64,000 bases of DNA from Diabrotica undecimpunctata (Eukaryota; Arthropoda; Insecta; Coleoptera; Chrysomelidae), in contig NC_092809.1 of NCBI RefSeq assembly GCF_040954645.1, positions 76,958,935-77,022,934 on the forward strand, in the 5' to 3' direction. The notes below the pieces were generated by a model that was not told where the DNA came from, searched no databases, and saw nothing but the letters and a program-made list of their open reading frames with translations. The position numbers were made by a program, and so were the translations under genes. Shown piece after piece: positions 56,061-64,000 of the stretch. Every line of letters begins with the position of its first letter. Position 1 is the stretch's first letter.

Positions 56061-58119
56061 TTATTTTTTAGTAGTTTTTCTTTATTATTTGCGTGCTTAG
56101 GTTAAATTACATTTAAGTTGTTTTTTTTATGTTTTGTTATTGTTATCATTGTTCATTAAAACCAAGATCATGTCGTTGCTTTTAATCATTATTGAATAAT
56201 TTTTATTATTATTTAATCATTTATACAGTGCTTCTGGGATTTCGATATGATATTCCTTCGATATCAGTCACCAAAGCCACCATCGTCGTATTACAAATTA
56301 ATACAAAAGATAATGATAATAATAGGAAAAGTCGTATATTGTGGGTGGCAAAGTCATTTCGCTTCTAAAAATGAACCAATCCATATTTTCACATAAAACA
56401 AAACACATATAATACTTAAAAGACATGATTGCAACCGAAAAAACAAGCTTTTATGAAAATTCGCTAACGGAATTATTCCACAGGATGTATCATAGTTAGG
56501 ATAAAAAAACACCTTTCGGTTAACCACGTATAATAAGTCAAATACAAAATTTTATTAAAAAACTCACTGTACTAAATTAAAATTTAGATATAAATTTTTA
56601 CACAGTGTGCTAAAAAAATCATCAAAATAGGGCTAAAAATAAAAAAAAAACTGAAATACTGTGAATTTGATCAAAATTTTCTCCGTTGCGTTTTTTTGCA
56701 TCTAAGTGTATATCTCATCATAATTACCATGATAAACTACCAACAAAAACTGGAAATGATAAAAGGCAAAACAAAATATAGAAGAGAAGGATAATTTTTT
56801 AAGAGCAGTTTTTAACTTAATCATGAAATATCGTCGTGGATACGGGTCTACAAAAATTATTATCAAACTTAGAAATCAACTACTATTTTCAAATGAACCA
56901 GCTCAGTAATTCATACAGTAATACTAAATTCACTAGGATAGGATAGTATAAATTGCACGAGATAAGTCACCAAATGGACGAAGAAGTATTGGCAGACCAA
57001 GAAAAAGATGGTGGATAATTTAAACAATTTAGGATGCTAATATTGAAGAAGAAACGAAAAGAAAGAATACTAAATCCACTCACAATATTCCATATACCAA
57101 CTGTAATTACAAAAACGTATAGCAGTGACAAAGTAGCAATATGCGAAAACGTAATGCATCTCTAGTACCCTTAACATCTTTTTAAACTTTTACGTAAAAG
57201 TATTTCGCAAAGTCACTTACAATCCTTCAGACCTTAAAAACACTGGAAAAAACTAAAGAAGACCATTAACTCCTTTAGAAATTGCTGTAAGTGCCTTTAT
57301 ACGGTGAACATATTCCGTGTGTGAGGCCATTGGCGAAATGTAACCGTGTCGAATGTCTTAAAATTATTTCAGGTATTCCATTTACGTATCGAATGTTGCT
57401 TTATGGGAATTCGATTCGATCGATTTGACCAAAAAAGAAAGAAAGCTATGCCGATTTTCAGATACTCTCTACAGTTCGTTAAAATATTAAAACTTTCGAA
57501 TATTATATTCTTTTAAAAGATTTACGGAAACGTGTCATTTTTGATAATTAATATGTGTGTAGTTTATTTTTAATTGTAATAAGCAACTGGATAAGCAATT
57601 ATTTACCAAGTGTTTATTTTTATTTATTTTATTTTAAAGTATTTGCTTGAGCCTTAAGGAATCGTATAATAGTTAATGGCAAATATGCAAAAGTCAATTG
57701 GCTGCAATACGACTTAAGTATCACAGACGGTTTTAGAAGAAAACAAAAGTTGTTCAGTGCCATTTGAAGTGGCTCTTTCTATTCTTTAAAGTTCGTAGTT
57801 TTTTCTTCGGTAAAATTTTAATTTGATTTTATTTATTGTTATAATATTGATGGTAAAAGAATCAATAATGAATGGCTTTACTCCGACCGATATCGTTAAA
57901 ATTGTAGCGATGACGAAAGAGGTTGATTTTATAGTTACGAAACGTATTGGTTTCATCAATATGTTTGGTAAATCCAAATTGACGATCCATTCGATGATTT
58001 ACTTTCATGTTAGCATCTTTTCTCTACGTAAACAGTACAAAATATGGTGTTTACAAAAATAAACTGTAAAGGTATAGTCGAAATAAAAGGTTATTCCTAA
58101 CATCAAATCCTACCATAAA
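56061..58119. other. No recognisable gene
   Basis: AT-rich spacer with no long frame. The short frames at 57786-58062 on both strands show nothing assignable. Confidence 0.45.
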
Positions 58120-58330
58120 TCACAAAAATTTTAAGTAAAAAAATCAATCCTTTATAAAAAAGTATATTTATTTAAAAGAATCCTTTTGGGCTAGATAGAT
58201 TACAGAACATTTTTGGAGTGACTATTCCATCATCGCTGCTGTTACTAGGTATACATGTGTGAAGTCACTAAATATGCGGGTGAAAGACCTTTAAAAGTTG
58301 TTACATTAATTTTAAATTACATTGTTGCTG
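58120..58330. repeat. Dispersed repeat, copy 2 (related to 37215-37440)
   Basis: It shares attacagaac, tccatcatc, tatacatg, cactaaa and gggtgaaa with copy 1 at similar spacings. Its hammerhead-like core is decayed (minus strand GCGATGATGGA, then CC-AAAA). Confidence 0.6.
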
Positions 58331-58548
58331 ATTACCAAAGTAATTCCTACATTCACCAACAAAATTTGCAGGATGTTTGCGTTTCGTTAAAGAATATTTT
58401 TCAAAAACACCATATCGTTATCAATGAGCAGTTTATCTACAAACTAGATTATCGATTTGCTAAAACTTGAGCCCACCTTATGGTATTCGCTTATTACTAT
58501 GATATTTTCCTACTAAACCAACTCGAAGGTCATTTTTATTAAAGTAGT

Positions 58549-58561
58549 GTAGAGTAGATGG
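58549..58561. repeat. Left target-site duplication of the LINE fragment
   Basis: GTAGAGTAGATGG is repeated exactly at 59188-59200. Confidence 0.88.
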
Positions 58562-59187
58562 TTCCTAAATCAGGTTCCTAAATCCTAAATTTAGGAACCA
58601 TAATATCGAACCAGGGAACAACAGAAGAAGATATAAACAACAGACTGAGACAAACAAGAAACTGTATAAGACAACTAAACTCAGTGTTGTGGGATAAGAA
58701 CATTACGATAAAGACAAAAAAGAGAATATATAACACCCTGACAAGAAGTATCCTGACATATGGGTCCGAAAACTGGACAATAAACAAGAGAAATAGAGGT
58801 AGAATAAGAGCAGTAGAAATGGAGTTCCTGAGGAGAAGCTGTAGACTTACAAAAAGAGACAGAATTGAAAACGCAGAGATTAAGCGGAGAATGGGAGTGC
58901 AATCAGACATAATCGACTATATAGAGGAGAAGAGACTATCCTGGTACGGCCACGTCAGAAGAGCGGACAGAGGACGCTGGATAAACAAAATCACAGAATG
59001 GAGCCCGATTGGAAGAAGAAAGAGAGGAAGACCCCGAAGGTCATTCAGAGATGAAATCGACGAGGCTATGGAGAAAAGAACCCTGCGAGATGGAGACTGG
59101 AATGACAGGGAAAATTGGAGAAAACGGTTGAGTGAAGGAAGACAGTGAAAACTGTGGAAATCCTTAGTAGTAGTAGTAGTAGTAGTA
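58562..59187 (+). pseudogene. RTE-like LINE, 5'-truncated insertion with (TAG)n tail
   Basis: The coding part starts near 58588 (LGTIISNQGTTEEDINNRL) and runs open to the stop at 59146-59148: SVLWDKNITIKTKKRIYNTL, SILTYGSENW, EFLRRSCRLTKRDRIENAEI, LSWYGHVRRADRGRW, RRKRGRPRRSF. This is the tail of an APE-type LINE ORF2 with no RT core. It ends in a (TAG)n microsatellite (59164-59190), the kind of 3' end seen in RTE-type elements. A 13-bp target duplication flanks it. The 5' junction carries filler that repeats gttcctaaatc and its inverse. The open frame and clean duplication show a young insertion. Confidence 0.88.
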
Positions 59188-59200
59188 GTAGAGTAGATGG
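59188..59200. repeat. Right target-site duplication of the LINE fragment
   Basis: GTAGAGTAGATGG; pairs with 58549-58561. Confidence 0.88.
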
Positions 59201-59442
59201 ATTTTCTCAATATTGACACAGATATGGAGACTGCTCGCAAGTTGCTAGTGTCTTCATATATTTATATAATTATCCACAATTTCAATGCATATGTAACGTT
59301 GGTGACACTAGTGGCCAAAATTCTGGATTTTCAGAAGACTTATGTTATTTATAAGTTTATCTATAATGTTATTGTATCGTTTTATGCTTTTACTTAATAT
59401 TTAACATCTATTTAAAAGTGAAAACCCCTCTAAAAAGACGAG

Positions 59443-60230
59443 TCAAATCTTCTGGTGTAATAACTTTAACCAGTTTTGAATAATGGCTTCTATCAGTTCT
59501 CTCTTGTTACTTGGGTTTCGGCGTGATACTAACACTTTCAGCCTTGGCCATAAATTTTCTATTGGATTTAGATCGGGACCATTACCAGGCCAAGGCAGGA
59601 CAGCAACGTCATGGTTTCTCAACCATTCCATGGAAGTCTTAGACGTATGAAAAGGCGCTCCATCCTGCTGGAAGATGCATTGTTGGGCATCTCCTTCAAA
59701 CAAATCTCTGATAGTCGGCAGAAGTTTGGCTTGCAGTATCTCTTCTATTGCCCTCTATTACTGCTAAACGTCCAACTCCATTAGTGATCATACAAGCCCA
59801 TACCATGATACTCACAGGATGCTTCATAGTGACCGTAGTACACTGGGGCAAAAGGTCTTCCCCCAGTCGGCGGCGTACAAACTTCACTCCGTCACTCCCA
59901 AAGATCGAGATTCTAGTTTTATCACTTTAAGCTATCTTACTCCACTGTTCTTCTGTCCACCCTCTGTGTGCCAAAGTCCAATCAATGAATTTTTGCCTCT
60001 GTTTCTTGTTCAGAAACGGCTTCTTTCTGGGAGTTCGTGCTTGAAATCCATTTGCACACAACTTTCTTCTAATAGTGCGGTCCGAGATTTGTAAGTCAGT
60101 TGATTTAACAATAGCATTAATTTCTTTTGCGGATCTGCAACGATCTTCTAAAGAAAGTCGGCATATTTTACGCTCATCGTATTGACTAACTTTCGGTTTT
60201 CTGCCTGTTCTTTTTATATATTTTATATAT
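59443..60230 (-). pseudogene. Tc1-type transposase (DD34E), lightly decayed
   Basis: Read on the minus strand, the N-terminal part (YDERKICRLSLEDRCRSAKE, RTIRRKLCANGFQAR) lies at 60190-60030 in one frame. SDKTRISIFG carries the first Asp at about 59920. The frames 59887-59696 and 59703-59443 give PVSIMVWACMITNGVGRLAV, FQQDGAPFHTSK with the second Asp, and GPDLNPIENLWP with the Glu. There are 34 residues between the second Asp and the Glu, hence DD34E. Only a few stops or shifts separate the frames, so it is younger than the Tc1 copy at 55.2 kb and of a different lineage. Terminal repeats were not identified. Confidence 0.85.
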
Positions 60231-61323
60231 CACCTCAGTAAAAACTACCTGAAGTCACTAATAAACACTGGAAGTCGCACGAAACTGTACTAAACGGTTC
60301 CAATTGGGTCGTTGACTGACTAGCAAAACCCTGACACAATACAGAATTGCCAATGTTGCCATTCACAAATTTTGAATTTTCGACGTTTCGCTTGAATCTA
60401 TTTCCATATTTTATTAAATAATTATATTAATATACATATATAGAGGAAGAAATACATAAAATATTAAGCAATATTAATGATAAACTATATAAACCACGAT
60501 CACGAGACGATTATTGCTGAAAGAACGATAATTTTTATAAAATTTCCAGAATTTTCCCCTTTACTGTATATACCAACGGTATTAGCACTTTTCTGGAATG
60601 GCTGGATGACATCTATATTAACAGCTTTGCCACAATAACCGAGTTGTTACGATATACCTACACTGTTTTTAGTAATTGTTTATAGACTGGTAATTGACCG
60701 CGAATGAACCATTTTAAATTTAAAAATAAAAGTCAACGTAAGTAATTTCACTTTAATTTAATAAACAAAAAGTGTAAAATTTATACTGTTATAACATACT
60801 GTAATATAAAAACATAACATGTGGTTGACATTATGTAGTTTAACTTACTTGAAGCTTTTGCAAAAAACCTCTTCCAAAACTGTATAAATACCTTTGATTT
60901 ACATTTTAAATGTTATACTCGTATACATTTTTTAATGACTTCGAATTGGCTGATACGTTCAGCCACGATAGATAGGTAATACTAATTGCTATATTATTAA
61001 ATATAAGGATATGATGTACATATATGAACACATAAACACAATTATGCACATACATACATACACTGCGCGGCATTAAAAAAAGCCACCTAAAATTTTTGGC
61101 ATTTTTAGATTTTTAAGAACCCTACAAGAAATTGATTGTCAATAGACACTTGTGTAATGTTTAAGAAAATGTTCTAAAGCAGTATGCAACCAAGACTCAA
61201 AAAAAAATTCTCCCAAAATAATCTCTCTATCATTTCATATATTTTTACCATTTTCTAATTTTTTATTTACGTATCCATTTATATGGAATTTAAAAAGCAG
61301 CTGTCGATAAATAAAATTATATA
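60231..61323. other. No recognisable gene
   Basis: AT-rich spacer. The stretch ctgcgcggcattaaaaaaagcc at 61062-61083 looks like the end of a Tc1/mariner MITE, but no partner end was found. Confidence 0.4.
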
Positions 61324-61339
61324 TTTATTATTATTATTA
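61324..61339. repeat. (TTA)n / (TAA)n tract at the 3' end of the R4/Dong-like LINE
   Basis: Five TTA units lie right after the LINE's 3' untranslated region (61341-61454, antisense). Dong-type LINEs are known to insert in TAA repeats, so this may be the remaining target or the copied tail. Confidence 0.7.
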
Positions 61340-61454
61340 TCCAGATTTAGCCATACGGCTCTCACTCCCTCTAAGGGGAAAATTCACTCATCCCAGATAC
61401 CTACTGTATCAAAAGGATTGAGCTCTGGTGGGACTCTTTCCGTGTTATCGAGCC

Positions 61455-64000
61455 CTAGGTGACTTGGTATGCTGGAGTATCTCCCAAAAATTTTCGTACA
61501 CATCTGGATGTTGAGAGAAGTACAGCTTTCTGCATGGTCTTGTAGAGGTGTTCATTCAGACCTAGCTTTCTTATGTTTTCTAGGAGGTTCTTCGGAATAA
61601 CTCCAGTAGTAGAGAGAATAATAGGTATTGTCTGGGTACTTTCCATTCTCCACTGTCTTCGTATTTGAATTTCCAGATCCCTGTATTTGGCGATCTTTTC
61701 GTTTTGTTTAATACGAAGATTATTGTTGTTGGGTATCGCCACATCAATTAGTGTTGTTTGTCTCTTTAGTTTATTAACTAGTATGAGATCTGGTCTATTA
61801 TGTGCCACTGTTTGGTCTGTGAGCACAGTGCGGTCCCAGTATAGCTTGTAGTTATCATTCTCAAGTATACTTTCAGGAACGTATTGATAATATGGGAGAT
61901 GGTTTGTTTGGAGAAGTCCCAGTTTGATGGCTATCTCTTGATGAAGGATCTTTCCTACTGAGTCGTGCCGTTCCTTATATTCAGTTGCAGCAAATGCCTG
62001 GCAACCCCCGGTAATGTGTTGGATGGTTTCTTGAGCTTGACATCCATATCGGCATTTGTCATTTTGGACCTGAGGGTCTTTGACGATATATTTCAGGTAA
62101 TTTTTTGTTGGTATAACCTGATCCTGAATGGCGAGTAATGAACCTTCTGTTTCAGGGAACAACTTTCCTGATGTCAGCCAATAGTTCGACGCTTTATTGT
62201 CGACGTGGTCTTGACTGACCTCATTAGGATGTCGCCCGTGAAGAGGTTTACCCATCCAGGTGCGCATTTTTTCGTCCTTAGTAAGATGGTTTATGCGCAT
62301 TTCTGGTTCCCTCAGTTTGATCGGTGTTGTATCATCTACTGCACAAATCGCGCGATGTAGAGTAGATGTCTCAGCCTGCACCTGAAAATAAGTTCTTAAA
62401 TTAGTAATGTGTTTTTCTAGTTGCTCACTTATATCCATAAGTCCTCTTCCTCCTAAATACCGCGGTAATGTCGTTCTTTCTACTGCACATCGAGGATGGT
62501 GTTTTTGTGCCTTTGTGAGGTGTGTTCGTACTTTTCGCTGAAGATTTTCTATATCGGTTTTTGTCCACTTAACAATACCAAATGAGTAGCTAAGCGCGGA
62601 ACATGCGTAGGTGTTTAGTGCCTTAAACAAATTTTTACTGTTAAGGTGTGAACGAAGCAGATGTTTTACCCTTCGTATAAACTCAGTAGTTATCTCAGTT
62701 TTCATTTGCTTATGGTCAATCTTCCGAGCTTGCTTTATTCCGAGGTATTTATACATATCATTTTCACCCATGGCCTCGATGTTCTGGCCGTTTTGCATAT
62801 CGAATCCGCCGGGCTGAACCTTTCCTTTGATTATATTTAAGACACGGCACTTGTCAAGACCGAAGTGCATACTAATATCATTAGAGAAATTTTCTACTGT
62901 TTTTAGCATCTGATCCAGGTGGTTTCGAGTGGAAGCTAGTAGTTTTAAATCATCCATATACAATAGATGATTAAGCTTTGCAACAACAGTGGTGTTATTT
63001 TTGATGCTAAAACCTGTGTCAGTTGAGTTCAGTATCTGGGATAGGGGGTTCATCGCTAGACAAAACCACAGTGGGCTCAACGAATCTCCTTGAAAGAGGC
63101 CCCGGTTGATTGCAATATTTTCAGTTTCGATATTGTTTTCACCAGGTATTTTGAGGTGAATTTTTGTCTTCCAATCTGACATTATATGTTTTAAAAAGGT
63201 CACTATGTTATCATCGACTTTATATATTTTTAATATATCTATAAGCCATTCATGTGGCACTGAATCAAACGCTTTCTTGTAGTCGATGAAAGCAGTAAAG
63301 AGATTCCGTTTTTTGCTATATGCTTGGTTAGAAATGACAGAGTCGATGATAAGTTGTTCTTTGCAGCCCATGGAACCCTTAGCGCATCCTTTCTGTTGTG
63401 GCTCTATGATATTGTTTAGAGCACAGTGTTGGTTGATACGCCGGGCTACACAGGATGTGACCAATTTATACAGAGTTGGAAGACAAGTAATTGGGCGGTA
63501 CTTGGTTGGATCTTGGGTGTTATTTTGATCTTTGGGAATTAAATAAGTTGTTCCCTGGGTTAGGAAAGATGGTATTTCCTGCGGATTAGAAATAGTGTTA
63601 TTAATTACTGCTGATAGGCACTCATGAATACTCCAGAACTTTTTAAGCCAGAAGTTCTGAACGCCATCTGGTCCAGGAGATTTCCAGTTATGAAGCTCTT
63701 TGATAATATTTGAAACTTCTTCAGTGGTGAAGGGTTCGTAGGGAGCAGTGACGTAGTGTTGGCAGTTGTGCGCCGTATCTTCGATCCATCCAGCATTGGT
63801 GTTAAGAGCGGCTGGTGTGGAAAGTTGATTTCCCCAAAACTCATGGATTTCTTCTCGGCTTGGGTAAGATTTATTGGCACTTTCTGCAGTAGAATTGAGT
63901 TTCCGATAGAACACCTTCTCGGCATTTTCAAAAAGCGTATTGTCAGATTTTCGTTTGTTACTAATTTTGTATCTCCTTAGTCGGCCTGAGTAAACGGAAA
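61455..64000 (-). CDS. R4/Dong-like LINE: RT with C-terminal restriction-like endonuclease, partial
   Basis: A long frame on the minus strand runs without a stop from the window edge to 61455; 819 codons lie after the first listed start and about 28 more open codons precede it. RT motifs are SPGPDGVQNFWLKKFW (about residues 79-94 counted from 63914), IDYKKAFDSVPHEW at 210, GLFQGDSLSPLWFCL at about 272, and YMDD at 319-322. Near the C-terminus a C-x3-C-x7-H-x4-C zinc motif (C621, C625, H633, C638) is followed by RPD (707-709) and Asp724, the PD...D signature of restriction-like endonuclease LINEs (R2, R4/Dong). No APE domain is seen in the window. It is the intact relative of the split copy at 21738-29190. 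The N-terminus lies beyond the window. Confidence 0.87.
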   Translation of the reverse strand, partial: SVYSGRLRRYKISNKRKSDNTLFENAEKVFYRKLNSTAESANKSYPSREEIHEFWGNQLSTPAALNTNAGWIEDTAHNCQHYVTAPYEPFTTEEVSNIIKELHNWKSPGPDGVQNFWLKKFWSIHECLSAVINNTISNPQEIPSFLTQGTTYLIPKDQNNTQDPTKYRPITCLPTLYKLVTSCVARRINQHCALNNIIEPQQKGCAKGSMGCKEQLIIDSVISNQAYSKKRNLFTAFIDYKKAFDSVPHEWLIDILKIYKVDDNIVTFLKHIMSDWKTKIHLKIPGENNIETENIAINRGLFQGDSLSPLWFCLAMNPLSQILNSTDTGFSIKNNTTVVAKLNHLLYMDDLKLLASTRNHLDQMLKTVENFSNDISMHFGLDKCRVLNIIKGKVQPGGFDMQNGQNIEAMGENDMYKYLGIKQARKIDHKQMKTEITTEFIRRVKHLLRSHLNSKNLFKALNTYACSALSYSFGIVKWTKTDIENLQRKVRTHLTKAQKHHPRCAVERTTLPRYLGGRGLMDISEQLEKHITNLRTYFQVQAETSTLHRAICAVDDTTPIKLREPEMRINHLTKDEKMRTWMGKPLHGRHPNEVSQDHVDNKASNYWLTSGKLFPETEGSLLAIQDQVIPTKNYLKYIVKDPQVQNDKCRYGCQAQETIQHITGGCQAFAATEYKERHDSVGKILHQEIAIKLGLLQTNHLPYYQYVPESILENDNYKLYWDRTVLTDQTVAHNRPDLILVNKLKRQTTLIDVAIPNNNNLRIKQNEKIAKYRDLEIQIRRQWRMESTQTIPIILSTTGVIPKNLLENIRKLGLNEHLYKTMQKAVLLSTSRCVRKFLGDTPAYQVT

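Overview
The window looks like a heterochromatin-like, AT-rich stretch of a large animal genome, most likely an insect. Coding sequence that I can recognise belongs to mobile elements: RTE-like, R1-like, Jockey-like and R4/Dong-like LINEs, a BEL/Pao and a Gypsy LTR element, and piggyBac, PIF/Harbinger, Tc1/mariner and hAT DNA transposons. Jockey and R1 LINEs, BEL/Pao elements and a tRNA-Tyr or tRNA-Lys primer site are typical of insects. I found no intact ordinary host gene. The one non-classical gene, a DUF7869-like reading frame at 40.1-43.7 kb, is a pseudogene split by a piggyBac element.

Layout. 0-9.4 kb: decayed LINE copies on both strands (2.3-4.1, 5.4-5.7, 6.1-8.7, 8.7-9.3 kb). 11.0-11.7 kb: a short element with terminal inverted repeats. 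13.9-16.6 kb: a 5'-truncated RTE-like LINE with an open 421-codon RT frame, then an R1-like LINE remnant ending in poly(A). 20.2-20.6 kb: a hAT fragment. 21.7-29.2 kb: a nest, in which a BEL/Pao LTR element (21927-28846, 5-bp target duplication GTCTG) sits inside an antisense R4/Dong-like LINE, and two RTE-like fragments lie within the BEL element. 29.7-36.8 kb: a Gypsy element whose 5' LTR is matched on the other side of pol by an inverted copy instead of a direct 3' LTR. 37-38.4 kb: repeats with hammerhead-like motifs and a 57-bp hairpin. 40.1-43.7 kb: the DUF7869-like pseudogene with a 2.07-kb piggyBac copy at TTAA. 44.6-51.1 kb: a Jockey-like LINE with both ORFs open, flanked by pieces of a second Jockey-like family. 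51.8-60.2 kb: mariner-like, PIF/Harbinger, two Tc1 and one LINE fragment. 61.3-64.0 kb: an R4/Dong-like LINE with an intact frame running off the window end.

The most unusual item is the BEL/Pao element. Its two LTRs differ at only about a dozen positions. It has no reverse transcriptase, and its single 489-codon ORF joins a gag-like N-terminus to the zinc-binding N-terminal domain of the integrase. Its 1.6-kb leader is an array of roughly 125-bp units, each a chain of small hairpins whose stems change in a compensatory way between units. It looks like a non-autonomous element that was recently mobilised by a full-length relative.

All family names come from motifs I recognise by eye. No database search was run, and element ends are approximate unless a target duplication or terminal repeat is stated.
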